Assembly: GCF_003855095.1 (NCBI RefSeq)
Contig: NZ_CP033972.1
Span: 5,898,177-5,962,176, forward strand
DNA from: Gordonia insulae
GTDB taxonomy: Bacteria; Actinomycetota; Actinomycetes; Mycobacteriales; Mycobacteriaceae
Direction of reading: 5' to 3'
Length of the DNA: 64,000 nucleotides
The first letter of the stretch is position 1; the number at the start of each line of letters is the position of its first letter. The translations under genes and the position numbers were made by a program. Positions 28,338-37,428 of the stretch are shown here, piece by piece. The notes beneath the pieces were generated by a model. That model did not search any database. It was not told the origin of the DNA and worked only from the letters and a program-made list of their open reading frames with translations.

Positions 28338-29824
28338 CCCCATCGACGCGTAGCACGAACGAGATCACCGGTCTCTCCGCGGCGGAGCTGGCGGGCAAGA
28401 TCGGGGCCGGCGAGCTCTCCTCGGTCGAGGTCACCCAGGCGCATCTGGACCGGATCGCCGAGATCGACAGCGAGTTGGGTGCGTTCCTGCACGTCAGTGG
28501 CGCCGAGGCGCTGGTGGCTGCGAAGGCCGCCGACGACGCGATCGCCGCGGGTGAGTCGCCATCGGCCCTGGCCGGCGTCCCGATCGCCCTGAAGGATGTG
28601 TTCACCACCACCGACGCGCCCACGACATGTGGTTCGAAGATCCTCGAGGGGTGGGTGCCACCCTATGACGCCGCGGTCACCGAGCGACTGCGGGCCGCGG
28701 GGATCCCGATTCTCGGCAAGACCAACATGGACGAGTTCGCGATGGGCAGTTCCACCGAGAACTCCGCGTATCAGGTGACCCGCAATCCCTGGGACACCAC
28801 CAGGATCCCCGGCGGCTCGGGCGGCGGTAGCGCCGCCGCGCTCGCCTCCTATCAGGCACCGCTGGCCATCGGCACCGACACGGGCGGGTCGATCCGGCAG
28901 CCCGCCGCGGTCACCGCGACGGTCGGTGTGAAACCCACCTACGGCACGGTGTCGCGCTACGGACTCGTCGCGTGTGCGTCCTCACTCGATCAGGGCGGGC
29001 CCTGCGGACGCACCGTGCTCGACACCGCACTGCTGCATTCGGTGATCGCCGGACACGACAAGCGGGACTCCACATCCATCGATGCGCCCGTGCCCGACGT
29101 CGTCGCGGCGGCGAAGTTCGGTGCGGAACAAGACCTCTCGGGTGTGCGAATCGGTGTCGTCACCGAATTGCAGGGTGAGGGCTATCAAGCAGGCGTGCTC
29201 GACTCGTTCCGGGCCGCGCTGCAGGTGCTCACCGACCGAGGCGCCGAGGTCGTCGAGGTGTCCTGCCCGCACTTCACCTATGCGCTGGGTGCCTACTACC
29301 TGATCCTGCCGTCCGAGGTCTCCTCGAACCTCGCTCGCTTCGACGCCATGCGCTACGGATTGCGGGTCGGCGATGACGGGACGCACAGCGCCGAAGAGGT
29401 CATGGCGCTGACCCGGGACGCGGGGTTCGGTCCGGAGGTCAAGCGGCGCATCATGATCGGTACCTACGCATTGTCGTCGGGCTATTACGACGCCTATTAC
29501 GGTCAGGCGCAGAAGGTGCGTACGCTCATCGCGCGGGATTTCACCGCAGCCTTCGAGAAGGTCGACGTCCTGGTGTCGCCGACCACGCCGACGACTGCTT
29601 TCGCGTTGGGGGAGAAGGTCGACGACCCGCTGGCGATGTATCTCTTCGACCTGTGCACCCTGCCGGTGAACCTGGCCGGGATCGGCGCGATGTCGGTGCC
29701 GTCCGGACTGTCCGCCGACGACGGGATGCCGGTCGGGCTGCAGATCATGGCACCGGCGCTGGCCGACGACCGGCTCTACCGGGTGGGGGCCGCCTACGAG
29801 GCTGCACGCGGCCCGATCGGGTAG
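28334..29824 (+). CDS. gatA: Aspartyl/glutamyl-tRNA amidotransferase subunit A
   Basis: A 496-residue amidase-signature enzyme that releases ammonia from glutamine for the transamidation. The Ser-cisSer-Lys triad is complete: Lys87 (ALKDVF), Ser162 in the glycine-serine loop PGGSGGGS, and nucleophile Ser186 ([10 protein letters not shown]). The 75- and 24-residue spacings equal those known for GatA. The start is GTG 28334 overlapping gatC. The gene converges on the membrane hydrolase gene with a 20-bp gap. Confidence 0.95.
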   Translation: MTPSTRSTNEITGLSAAELAGKIGAGELSSVEVTQAHLDRIAEIDSELGAFLHVSGAEALVAAKAADDAIAAGESPSALAGVPIALKDVFTTTDAPTTCGSKILEGWVPPYDAAVTERLRAAGIPILGKTNMDEFAMGSSTENSAYQVTRNPWDTTRIPGGSGGGSAAALASYQAPLAIGTDTGGSIRQPAAVTATVGVKPTYGTVSRYGLVACASSLDQGGPCGRTVLDTALLHSVIAGHDKRDSTSIDAPVPDVVAAAKFGAEQDLSGVRIGVVTELQGEGYQAGVLDSFRAALQVLTDRGAEVVEVSCPHFTYALGAYYLILPSEVSSNLARFDAMRYGLRVGDDGTHSAEEVMALTRDAGFGPEVKRRIMIGTYALSSGYYDAYYGQAQKVRTLIARDFTAAFEKVDVLVSPTTPTTAFALGEKVDDPLAMYLFDLCTLPVNLAGIGAMSVPSGLSADDGMPVGLQIMAPALADDRLYRVGAAYEAARGPIG

Positions 29825-29844
29825 GCGTCGCGGCCGCCCGGTGA

Positions 29845-31074
29845 TCAGGATCGCGCAGGTGGTGAGGACTGCTCGGGTCCATACCGGTGTCCCACACCGG
29901 CCGGACCGTCGAGGGAGACCAGCAGGTCGGCGCTGGTCTGAACGAAACCGGCCACCGGGAGCCAGGGTGGACGTCGCACCGGGCGACCGGTGATCAGGGT
30001 GCCTGCCGGCTGCTGAACAGGCCGCCACAGGACCGAGATCGACCATCTGGGTACCGGATCGGATGCGTTGGCGCGGATGACGCGCACCGAGCCGGGCCCC
30101 GGCCCGGCATCGACGGATCCGCCGGGCACACCGGTCAGCAGGGTTTCGGTGACCGCGCCGGGGCGATGGATCGCTGCCCACACCCGGGCGTCCTCCGCGC
30201 CGATCGCGCCGAGGCTCTGCCCGTAGACGATGATCTCCGGACGCGCTCCGGTGGGACGCGCCCGGGTGCGATCGATGACCTCACGGAGTACGGCGGTGGC
30301 GCTGCGACCAGCCGCGGAGCGATCGCCGACAAACGCCCGCCAGGACGGCTGATCGCCGTATTGCAGTGCGAGGACCGCGACGTCGCCGTCGAACCGATCG
30401 ACGAATCCGGACACCGCCCCCGCATCGACCCACCCGGACCCGGTCGGCACGGCGATGACCACGGCGCGCCGGTCGAGACCGCCCGCGGACACCCAGCGTG
30501 ACGCGAGGGCGTGACTGCGTTGCGCGAGCGGCGCATCCTCGACGCCGCTGTAGATCACCGTTGCCGGTGCGCGGGGCGCGGGCTGTGCGCCGTCGGCCTG
30601 AGCGGCGGGCAGGTAGCCCGCCAGGGTCGCGGTGACGGTCGCCGTGATCAGTGCGGTGACGCGTGGCAGGTAGACGACCGCGGCGAACAGGATCGACGCG
30701 GGCACAACGGAAACCGCGAACCACTCGGCCCCGACGGCAGGAGCGCCGAGATCGCCGCGCAACGCGTTCTGCCACGCCAGACTCAGCACGCCCGCGCAGA
30801 CGACGATGCCGGCGGCGACCGCGGCCGACGCGACTCGTGTCGGCGGTCGCGCCGACCGCCGGCGTGCGACGACCAGCCCGAGGACTGTCGCGATTGCGGT
30901 GCACACGGCGGTCACGGCCGCCGAGATCATGGCGTCGCGGGGAAGTCCGCTGGGCCAGAGTCCGATCACCGCCCCGACGGCGGCTCCGAGCGAGACGATC
31001 GGATGCGGGAGGGGCGACCCGGTTCTGCGGGGGTGACGCAGATCGCCGGCGGGCCGCGCGGTCTCGATGCTCAT
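29845..31074 (-). CDS. Membrane alpha/beta-hydrolase family protein (Abhydrolase_9-like)
   Basis: A 409-residue protein. The N-terminal 190 residues contain four to five hydrophobic segments (around 27-45, 48-68, 84-105, 118-140, 145-160), and the C-terminal half is an alpha/beta-hydrolase domain with the nucleophile elbow VYGQSLGAIGAEDA (GxSxG). The arrangement matches the actinobacterial family with a membrane N-domain and esterase-like C-domain. The active site probably faces outside, inferred from the neighbouring secreted phospholipase. ATG 31074 overlaps the phospholipase stop by 4 bp (ATGA), so both come from one transcript. Substrate unknown; lipid or ester hydrolysis is plausible. 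Confidence 0.8.
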   Translation of the reverse strand: MSIETARPAGDLRHPRRTGSPLPHPIVSLGAAVGAVIGLWPSGLPRDAMISAAVTAVCTAIATVLGLVVARRRSARPPTRVASAAVAAGIVVCAGVLSLAWQNALRGDLGAPAVGAEWFAVSVVPASILFAAVVYLPRVTALITATVTATLAGYLPAAQADGAQPAPRAPATVIYSGVEDAPLAQRSHALASRWVSAGGLDRRAVVIAVPTGSGWVDAGAVSGFVDRFDGDVAVLALQYGDQPSWRAFVGDRSAAGRSATAVLREVIDRTRARPTGARPEIIVYGQSLGAIGAEDARVWAAIHRPGAVTETLLTGVPGGSVDAGPGPGSVRVIRANASDPVPRWSISVLWRPVQQPAGTLITGRPVRRPPWLPVAGFVQTSADLLVSLDGPAGVGHRYGPEQSSPPARS

Positions 31075-31733
31075 GAGGTCGCCCCCGATCGTCGGCCGGT
31101 CAGGTCCGCCCAGCCGCGGCCGACGCCGGACGAGACGATCTCGATGGGGGATTCGGCGGGAGTCGGTGCCCCGTCGAACTGCCGCCAGGTGTTCACACGC
31201 AGACCCACCTCGGCGAGCGCGGCGGCCGCGTCGCAGATCGGCGAACTGCAGGAGGCATGCATCCGCTGGATGAGCATCCGGTCGAGGCGAAGCCGCGCCC
31301 ACCCGCCCAGTGGGTGGCCGTCCCGGGACGCGAATCTCAGCACGTCGTAGCCGAAGTCGTGGGTCCGGCACAGATCGTCGAATCGCCGTGGTAGCGCGAT
31401 CGGCGACGAGCAGTCGCCGGTCGGATCGACCGGATAGCCGCCGGCCAGACGCGGTCGATAGCCGAGCTGGGTGCTGAATGACTTTGGCAGGGAATGGAAT
31501 ACGCTCTCCGGGTGGGGACCGGTGAGCTCCCACACCACCCGGCCTGCGGGCGTCGCGAGGTCGTCGGGGGTGGCCTCGGTGGATGCGTCCACCGCGTCGG
31601 GCGTCGCGGTGTGTCCACCCGATTGTGCTGTGGACACACCGAATCCGACGCTGAGTGTGGTGGCGGTCGCGACCAGTGACGCCGCGATCGCCATGGCCGT
31701 CCGGTGCCTTCTGGATGGATGCTGAGGTCTCAT
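31071..31733 (-). CDS. Secreted prokaryotic phospholipase A2
   Basis: A 220-residue exported protein. The signal peptide is RRHRTA plus a hydrophobic core to about residue 37. The mature part holds the PLA2 motif: Cys108, Cys122 and the catalytic dyad in CRTHDFGYD (His125, Asp126), the pattern of the prokaryotic PLA2 family (PF09056) typified by Streptomyces PLA2. It would cleave the sn-2 ester of phospholipids outside the cell, with calcium. ATG 31733 fits the signal peptide; an in-frame start at 31775 adds 14 residues. It is the first gene of a two-gene operon with the membrane hydrolase and is absent from the matching M. tuberculosis interval as I recall it. Confidence 0.85.
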   Translation of the reverse strand: MRPQHPSRRHRTAMAIAASLVATATTLSVGFGVSTAQSGGHTATPDAVDASTEATPDDLATPAGRVVWELTGPHPESVFHSLPKSFSTQLGYRPRLAGGYPVDPTGDCSSPIALPRRFDDLCRTHDFGYDVLRFASRDGHPLGGWARLRLDRMLIQRMHASCSSPICDAAAALAEVGLRVNTWRQFDGAPTPAESPIEIVSSGVGRGWADLTGRRSGATS

Positions 31734-31815
31734 GACGATGACGCTAGGAACCCGCACCGCCACACCACATCGCACGAGATGGTGAAGGGTCGATCATCTC
31801 GTGGGTCGGCCTCTC

Positions 31816-31844
31816 GCACTCACCTGGCTCCGCGGGGTGAGTGC
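31816..31844. promoter_or_regulatory. Palindrome between the PLA2 operon and the two-component operon
   Basis: A perfect 9-bp inverted repeat, GCACTCACC (31816-31824) and GGTGAGTGC (31836-31844), spacer 11, in the 174-bp divergent intergenic region. One helical turn between half-site centres suits a dimeric regulator, with the adjacent LuxR-type response regulator the obvious candidate. A hairpin in the leader RNA is the alternative. Confidence 0.5.
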
Positions 31845-31907
31845 GGAATCCCCCGGAAGTATGACGACGGGGGAGGGCCCGGCGACCTACGGTGGGTAGT
31901 CGAGGTG

Positions 31908-33230
31908 ATGAAGATGTTTCGACGAATACGCTCGGCGGCCGGCGCGGCCGGCTCTGCGGCGATCCGTGGCGTGACCGAACTGCCGGCCGCCCAGGACCCT
32001 GCCGTGCAGCGCTACTTCCGGTCGCGGGCCAACTGGTTCTTCCTCGCGGTCGCCGCGATCATGTATTCGATCGCCTGGCCGACGTTGTCGCTGACCCATG
32101 TGCTGCCGACGTATGCCTTGCCGGTGGTAGCCGCGTTCGCGGCGTTCCCGATCGCGTTGGCGTGGTCGGCCCCGGTGATCGGTTGGGCCATCTCGGTCGT
32201 CTCGGCACAGCTGATCGGGATCATCGTGCCGACCGTGCCCGGGTGGCCGTGGACGATCCAGGTCACGCACCTGATCGAGCTGCTGGTTCTCACCTTCTTC
32301 GCCTACCTCCGGTGCGGCCTCCGCTGGATTCCGGTGGTGTGGGTCAGCACCTCGATCGTCCTGGCGATCGCCGCACCCGCCGACGCGCGTGGCGGGTGGG
32401 TGTTCGGACTGACGTTCCTCGCGGTCGTGGTTGCCCTGCTGAGGTTCCTCCTCCGGTCGCGTCGACAGCTCGCCGAGAGCACCGAGCAGACTCAGCTCAT
32501 CGAGTCGCAGAAGGCGATCCTGCAGGAGCGCACTCGCATCGCCCGCGATCTACACGATGTTGTGGCACACAGGATGTCGGTCGTGGTGGTGATGGCGCAG
32601 ACCGCGCGCTACCGTCTCGACGACGTGAGCGAGGAGGCCGCCGCCGAGTTCGAGGCGATCGCGGTGTCGGCACGTGCCTCTCTCGATGAGGTCCGGCAGA
32701 TGCTCGGTGTGCTGCGGACCGACGGTGACGTCGCGGCGGCACCCAATCCAGGTCTGGGCGACATCGGCACGCTGGTGATGCAGACGCGGATGACCGGCGC
32801 CGTCGTCGGATTGTCGGACTCCGTGTCACATCAGGCCATCGGCGACGCATCGGGTCTGGTGATCTACCGCATCGTCCAGGAGAGCCTGGCCAACGCGACC
32901 CGGCACGCACCGGGTGCGCAGATCGAGATCTCTCTCACGCCCCACGCCGAGGGGGGCACCGAGGTCGAGGTCCGGAACTCGGCGCCGACGGTTGAACCCG
33001 TACAGATGGCCGGCCCGGGCAGCGGGATCCCGGGCATGCGCGAACGGGCCGCCGCGGTCGGGGGCACGGTGATCACCGGCCCCACTGCCGACGGTGGATT
33101 CGTCGTCCGTGCGCTCATTCCCCGGCAGGGGCACGCCGCCACCGTCACGACAGACCCCACCGTCGCGACAGACCCCACCGTCACGACAGACCCGGCCGCC
33201 GCCGATTCGGGCGCCCGCGCCGGCGGTTAG
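31908..33230 (+). CDS. Two-component sensor histidine kinase (NarL/HisKA_3 type)
   Basis: A 440-residue kinase. Five or six membrane segments span about 43-185 with no large external loop, so it may sense a membrane or intramembrane signal. The HisKA_3 dimerisation domain contains phospho-acceptor His216 (ARDLHDVVAHRMS). The ATPase domain has the N box NATRHAPGA near 330 and the G box GIPGMRERAAAVGG. The C-terminus carries three 6-residue repeats rich in Thr and Asp. ATG 31908 is used, and ATG 31914, served by gagg, is equally possible. It is paired with the response regulator nine bases downstream and divergent from the PLA2 operon. Confidence 0.88.
   Translation: MKMFRRIRSAAGAAGSAAIRGVTELPAAQDPAVQRYFRSRANWFFLAVAAIMYSIAWPTLSLTHVLPTYALPVVAAFAAFPIALAWSAPVIGWAISVVSAQLIGIIVPTVPGWPWTIQVTHLIELLVLTFFAYLRCGLRWIPVVWVSTSIVLAIAAPADARGGWVFGLTFLAVVVALLRFLLRSRRQLAESTEQTQLIESQKAILQERTRIARDLHDVVAHRMSVVVVMAQTARYRLDDVSEEAAAEFEAIAVSARASLDEVRQMLGVLRTDGDVAAAPNPGLGDIGTLVMQTRMTGAVVGLSDSVSHQAIGDASGLVIYRIVQESLANATRHAPGAQIEISLTPHAEGGTEVEVRNSAPTVEPVQMAGPGSGIPGMRERAAAVGGTVITGPTADGGFVVRALIPRQGHAATVTTDPTVATDPTVTTDPAAADSGARAGG
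33141..33194. repeat. 18-bp direct repeat x3 at the 3' end of the histidine kinase gene
   Basis: Units 33141-33158, 33159-33176 and 33177-33194 differ by single bases and encode TVTTDP or TVATDP in frame. They lie after the ATPase domain in a tail with no predicted catalytic part. Confidence 0.92.
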
Positions 33231-33239
33231 GCTCGGCCC

Positions 33240-33899
33240 GTGGCTGTGACGGTGGTCGTCGTCGACGACCAGGCGATGGTGCGTCAGGGATTCTCGGCGC
33301 TGCTCGGTGCCCAATCCGACATCTCGGTGCTCGGCGATGCCGCGGATGGCGTCGCGGCGGTGGAACTCTGTGCGCGCGTACGCCCGGACGTGGTCCTCAT
33401 GGACGTGCGGATGCCACGCAAGGACGGTCTCCGGGCGGCCGATGAGATCCTGCGTGCGGCGTCGGGCACAGGCGACGCGGCGACCAGGGTGCTGATGCTG
33501 ACCACCTTCGACATCGACGACTACGTGTACGAGGCGCTGCGGATCGGCGCCTCCGGATTCCTGCTGAAGGACGCGCCGGCCGACGAGCTGGTGCGCGCCG
33601 TGCGCGTGGTCGCCGCGGGCGAGGCGTTGCTGGCGCCGTCGATCACCCGGCGGCTCATCGCCGAGGTGACGTCGCGGCGCGCCCGGGCACCGCGGACGTC
33701 TGCGGTGGATGTGCTCACACCCCGGGAACGCGAGGTCCTCGATCTGGTGGCCGACGGCAAGTCGAACTCCGAGATCGCGACCGAGCTGTTCGTCTCCGAG
33801 CAGACGGTCAAGACGCACGTCAGCAGCGTTCTGGGAAAACTCGGTCTGCGCGATCGGGCGCAGGCGGTGGTCTTCGCGTACGAGAACGGTCTCAAGTAG
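33240..33899 (+). CDS. LuxR/NarL-family response regulator
   Basis: A 219-residue regulator. The receiver domain has the acidic pair Asp9/Asp10, the phospho-acceptor Asp55 (LMDVRMPRKDG), Thr near 86 and Lys105 (LLKDAPADEL). The DNA-binding domain spans 150-215, with LTPREREVLDLVADGKSNSEIA and the recognition helix SEQTVKTHVSSVLGKLGL. The start is GTG 33240, ten bases after the kinase stop. It likely controls the neighbouring PLA2 operon or its own, but this is inference from position. Confidence 0.92.
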   Translation: MAVTVVVVDDQAMVRQGFSALLGAQSDISVLGDAADGVAAVELCARVRPDVVLMDVRMPRKDGLRAADEILRAASGTGDAATRVLMLTTFDIDDYVYEALRIGASGFLLKDAPADELVRAVRVVAAGEALLAPSITRRLIAEVTSRRARAPRTSAVDVLTPREREVLDLVADGKSNSEIATELFVSEQTVKTHVSSVLGKLGLRDRAQAVVFAYENGLK

Positions 33900-34021
33900 G
33901 GCCAGAACTGGTATCGCCGCGACGGTCCGCTGATGCGGCGACAATCCGGCAGATGATCGTCGCGCCCACTAGATTGAGTGGCGTACGCGTCACGGTCGCT
34001 CGGCAGGGAGGTCCCACGGCA

Positions 34022-35056
34022 ATGGCCAAGAGGTTCGGCATTCTCACCAGCGGAGGCGATTGCCCCGGTTTGAACGCGGTGATCCGCGGGGCGGTGCTCA
34101 AAGGTGAAACCGTCTACGGGCATGAGTTCGTCGGCTTCAAAGACGGCTGGTACGGCCTCGTATACGGCGACATCATGGAGCTGAACCGCACGACGGTGCG
34201 CGGCCTGTCGCACGAGGGCGGAACCATTCTCGGGACCAGTCGGTTCGGGCCGTACCAGGAGCCCGACGGCGGCCCGGAGAACATCAAGAAGGTGCTCAAG
34301 AACCTCGGTATCGACGGTGTCATCGCGATCGGCGGCGAGGGCACCGCGTCGGCATCCAAGCGCCTGTTCGAGGATGGCATCAACATCGTCGGCGTGCCCA
34401 AGACCATCGACAACGACATCGATGCCACGGACTACACGTTCGGTTTCAACACGGCGGTGGAGATCGCGACCGAGGCGATCGACCGGCTGCGCACCACCGG
34501 GAACTCGCACCGACGATGCATGGTGCTCGAGGTGATGGGGCGCCACGCCGGTTGGATCGCACTGCATTCGGGGATCGCCGGTGGCGCGCACGCAATCCTG
34601 ATCCCGGAGCAGCCCGAGAGCCTCAATCAGATCTGTGCCTGGGTCACGAGCGTCAAGAGTCGCGGCCGTTCCCCGATGGTGGTCGTCGCCGAGGGCTTCA
34701 AGCTCCCCGACATGGAGCAGGCCTACTCGGACAAGGGACTGGACGGATTCAACCGCCCGCGGCTCGGCGGCATCGGTGAGGTTCTCGCGCCGCTGATCCA
34801 GGACCGCACCGGCATCGAGACCCGGTCCACCGTCCTCGGCCACATCCAGCGTGGCGGCGTGCCCACCGCCTTCGATCGGGTGCTCGCCACCCGGTTCGGC
34901 ATGGCCATCTCCGATGTCGTCGCCGACAAGGACTGGGGCAAGATGGTGGCCCTGCGTGGCACGGACATCGTGCGGACGACGTTCGACCAGGCTCTCGCGA
35001 ATCCGAAGCAGGTCCCCTCGGAGCAGTATCAGGAGATCCGGGTCATCTTCGGTTGA
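34022..35056 (+). CDS. pfkA: 6-phosphofructokinase
   Basis: A 344-residue phosphofructokinase of glycolysis. LTSGGDCPGLN is the N-terminal nucleotide loop. The nucleotide-discriminating site is GGEGT (104-108), with Gly where PPi-dependent enzymes carry Asp, which favours ATP. PKTIDND (126-132) supplies the catalytic Asp130 but has Lys127 where classical ATP enzymes have Gly. This mixed pattern is that of actinobacterial group III enzymes. EVMGRHAGWIAL and GHIQRGGVPTAFDR complete the fructose-phosphate site. ATG 34022 gives the canonical N-terminus; the 23-residue upstream extension is not conserved. It lies between gatA and gatB as in M. tuberculosis. Confidence 0.94.
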   Translation: MAKRFGILTSGGDCPGLNAVIRGAVLKGETVYGHEFVGFKDGWYGLVYGDIMELNRTTVRGLSHEGGTILGTSRFGPYQEPDGGPENIKKVLKNLGIDGVIAIGGEGTASASKRLFEDGINIVGVPKTIDNDIDATDYTFGFNTAVEIATEAIDRLRTTGNSHRRCMVLEVMGRHAGWIALHSGIAGGAHAILIPEQPESLNQICAWVTSVKSRGRSPMVVVAEGFKLPDMEQAYSDKGLDGFNRPRLGGIGEVLAPLIQDRTGIETRSTVLGHIQRGGVPTAFDRVLATRFGMAISDVVADKDWGKMVALRGTDIVRTTFDQALANPKQVPSEQYQEIRVIFG

Positions 35057-35057
35057 G

Positions 35058-35312
35058 TCAGATCGTGCCGGGCGGATATGTCGCCGGATAGGTCACCGGG
35101 GGCTGCGCGACCGGTTCACGCGGGATGACCAGCCAGAGCACCAGATACAGAAGTACCTGGGGGCCGGGCAACAGGATCGACGCCACGAAGAGCACGCGGA
35201 TGAGAGTGGCGTCCCAGCCGAATCGGGTGGCGATACCGCCGCAGACGCCACCGAGCCAGGCGTCATCGCGGGAGCGCATCAGTCGGGTGGTCGCGGGAGT
35301 GGTTGTGGTCAT
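35058..35312 (-). CDS. PspC domain small membrane protein
   Basis: An 84-residue protein with the PspC motif: RLMRSRDDAWLGGVCGGIA followed by a helix (DATLIRVLFVASILLPG) and a membrane segment LLYLVLWLVIP. The Pro-rich tail is about 17 residues. PspC domains are associated with envelope-stress responses, although stand-alone copies in Actinobacteria have no proven role. It converges on pfkA with a 1-bp gap and faces gatB divergently over 135 bp. Confidence 0.85.
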   Translation of the reverse strand: MTTTTPATTRLMRSRDDAWLGGVCGGIATRFGWDATLIRVLFVASILLPGPQVLLYLVLWLVIPREPVAQPPVTYPATYPPGTI

Positions 35313-35447
35313 CGGTGATCCTTTCTCACACCATCGACGCTACGCAGCCCGGTGCCCTCGGGCATCGGGGTTCACCCTGACGCCGACCCGGGTTTCCGGG
35401 GCCGGGTCCACCGGCCCGTGCGGCCGGTGAAACCGTGGAGCAATAAG

Positions 35448-36959
35448 ATGGCTGACATGACTGCCGCTGCCACCGAACTGCTCGACTACGACCAGGTCAT
35501 CGCGGATTTCGATCCGGTCATGGGTCTCGAGGTCCACGTCGAGCTCGGCACCGAGACAAAGATGTTCTGCGGATGCCCGACCGCGTTCGGTGCCGACCCG
35601 AACACCCAGGTGTGTCCGGTCTGCATCGGACTGCCGGGATCGTTGCCGGTGGTCAACGGGAAGGCGATCGAGTCGGCGATCCGGATCGGGCTGGCGCTGA
35701 ACTGCTCGATCCGTCCGTCCAGCGTGTTCGCCCGGAAGAACTATTTCTATCCGGACCAGCCGAAGAACTATCAGATCTCCCAGTACGACGAGCCGATCGC
35801 ATTCGACGGATATCTCGAGGTGCTGCTGCCTGACGGCACGCCGTGGCGGGTGGAGATCGAGCGGGCCCACATGGAGGAGGACACCGGCAAGTCGCTGCAC
35901 ATCGGCGGCTCGGGTCGTATCCACGGTGCGAGTCACTCGTTGCTGGACTACAACCGCGCAGGCGTCCCGCTGGTGGAGATCGTGACCAAGCCGATCGTCG
36001 GTGCCGGCGAGCGTGCACCGGAGGTGGCGCGCGCCTACGTCACGGCGCTGCGGGATCTGCTCAAGGCGCTCGGGGTCTCCGACGTCCGGATGGACCAGGG
36101 TTCGCTGCGCTGCGACGCCAACGTCTCGTTGATGCGCAAGGACGCGACCGAGTTCGGCACCCGGACCGAGACGAAGAACGTGAACTCGCTGAAGAGCGTC
36201 GAGATCGCGGTGCGCTACGAGATGCGTCGCCAGGCCGCGATCCTCGAGGCCGGCGGCGAGATCGTGCAGGAGACCCGCCACTTCCATGAGGAAGACGGGT
36301 CGACCTCGCCAGGTCGCCGCAAGGAGACCGCCGAGGACTACCGGTATTTTCCGGAGCCGGATCTGCCTCCGGTGCAACCGGATTCAGCGTGGATCGATGA
36401 GCTGGCGACCACCCTTCCGGAGATGCCATGGGTGCGCCGTGCGCGCATCCAGGAGGACTGGGGTGTCTCCGACGAGGTGATGCGCGACCTGGTCAACGTG
36501 GGCGCCGTGGACCTCATCATCGAGACCGTGGATGCCGGTGCGAGTCCGGAGGCCGCACGGGGCTGGTGGGTGTCGTTCCTGGCGCAGCAGGCCAACTCGC
36601 GCAGTGTCGAGCTGTCCGAGCTGCCGATCTCCCCGGCTCAGGTCGCGGCCATCGTCGGCCTCGTCGACGAGGGCAAGCTGACCACCAAACTCGCCCAGCA
36701 GGTCGCGGTCGCGGTCCTCGACGGCGAGGGTGAACCCGCGCAGATCGTCGCCGACCGCGGTCTCGAGGTGGTGCGCGACGACTCGGCCCTGCAGAAGGCC
36801 GTCGACGAGGCACTCGCCGCCAACCCCGATATCGCCGAGAAGATCCGTGGTGGGAAGGTGCAGGCGGCCGGCAAGATCGTCGGCGACGTCATGAAGGCGA
36901 CCCGCGGGCAGGCCGATCCGGCGCGGGTGAAGGAGCTCGTGATCGCCGCCTGTCAGTGA
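35448..36959 (+). CDS. gatB: Aspartyl/glutamyl-tRNA amidotransferase subunit B
   Basis: A 503-residue GatB, the kinase/tRNA-binding subunit that phosphorylates Glu-tRNA(Gln) before amidation. [19 protein letters not shown] (near 25-43) starts the cradle domain and includes zinc-binding cysteines, with [13 protein letters not shown] completing the site. Later come [32 protein letters not shown] and the C-terminal YqeY-like tail domain (about 355-503) that contacts tRNA. ATG 35448 is supported by ggag seven bases upstream. The longer frame back to 35352 lacks conservation. Confidence 0.95.
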   Translation: MADMTAAATELLDYDQVIADFDPVMGLEVHVELGTETKMFCGCPTAFGADPNTQVCPVCIGLPGSLPVVNGKAIESAIRIGLALNCSIRPSSVFARKNYFYPDQPKNYQISQYDEPIAFDGYLEVLLPDGTPWRVEIERAHMEEDTGKSLHIGGSGRIHGASHSLLDYNRAGVPLVEIVTKPIVGAGERAPEVARAYVTALRDLLKALGVSDVRMDQGSLRCDANVSLMRKDATEFGTRTETKNVNSLKSVEIAVRYEMRRQAAILEAGGEIVQETRHFHEEDGSTSPGRRKETAEDYRYFPEPDLPPVQPDSAWIDELATTLPEMPWVRRARIQEDWGVSDEVMRDLVNVGAVDLIIETVDAGASPEAARGWWVSFLAQQANSRSVELSELPISPAQVAAIVGLVDEGKLTTKLAQQVAVAVLDGEGEPAQIVADRGLEVVRDDSALQKAVDEALAANPDIAEKIRGGKVQAAGKIVGDVMKATRGQADPARVKELVIAACQ

Positions 36960-36969
36960 CGGTTCGACG

Positions 36970-37428
36970 TCACGCCGGGCCGGGAAGCATCGCGAGGACG
37001 TCCGTGTCGGCGCCCGCCGCGACCAATCGGGAACGCATCGTCGCGAGCCAGGTGTCCGCCCACGACTGATCGACCGACGCGAGGATGTCGTACTGCGCCT
37101 TCCACGACGCCCGGCTGAAGTCGGGAGATCCCGGCGGGTGCAATCGCCGTGACATGCGCTCCGAGACCGATTCGGCCACCCAGCGGAGGAACTCGTCAGG
37201 ATCGGCGGTGCTCCGGTCGGACAGGATGCGGTCGCGTTCGCGTGCGGTGAGGTGCCATCCGTCGGGACCGCGAAGGCAGTAGGGCGTCGAGTCGCCGCGC
37301 ACCGAGCCGAGCACCGGCAGGTCCTGCGGCAGGGCGCCGATCCGGTTCGCCAGATCGCCGATCCGCGTGCGCATCCTCTCGTCGAGGAGGGCGTCCGATC
37401 CGTCCGGGCCCGCAGGCGTTCCGGGCAT
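36970..37428 (-). CDS. Candidate immunity protein for the adjacent TNT-domain toxin
   Basis: A 152-residue soluble protein, no signal peptide, no membrane segment. It has a central YCLRGPDGWHLTARERDR strand-rich segment (about 50-67) and a helical, Trp-containing C-terminal half (SWKAQYDILASVDQSWAD). ATG 37428 overlaps the stop of the toxin gene by one base (TGATG), so the two are translationally coupled. A cytoplasmic partner encoded immediately downstream of a secreted NADase-like toxin is the usual place for its immunity factor (IFT in M. tuberculosis for CpnT/TNT). The central pattern is faintly like Imm61-type immunity proteins, but I could not confirm this. Function is inferred from context. 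Confidence 0.5.
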   Translation of the reverse strand: MPGTPAGPDGSDALLDERMRTRIGDLANRIGALPQDLPVLGSVRGDSTPYCLRGPDGWHLTARERDRILSDRSTADPDEFLRWVAESVSERMSRRLHPPGSPDFSRASWKAQYDILASVDQSWADTWLATMRSRLVAAGADTDVLAMLPGPA

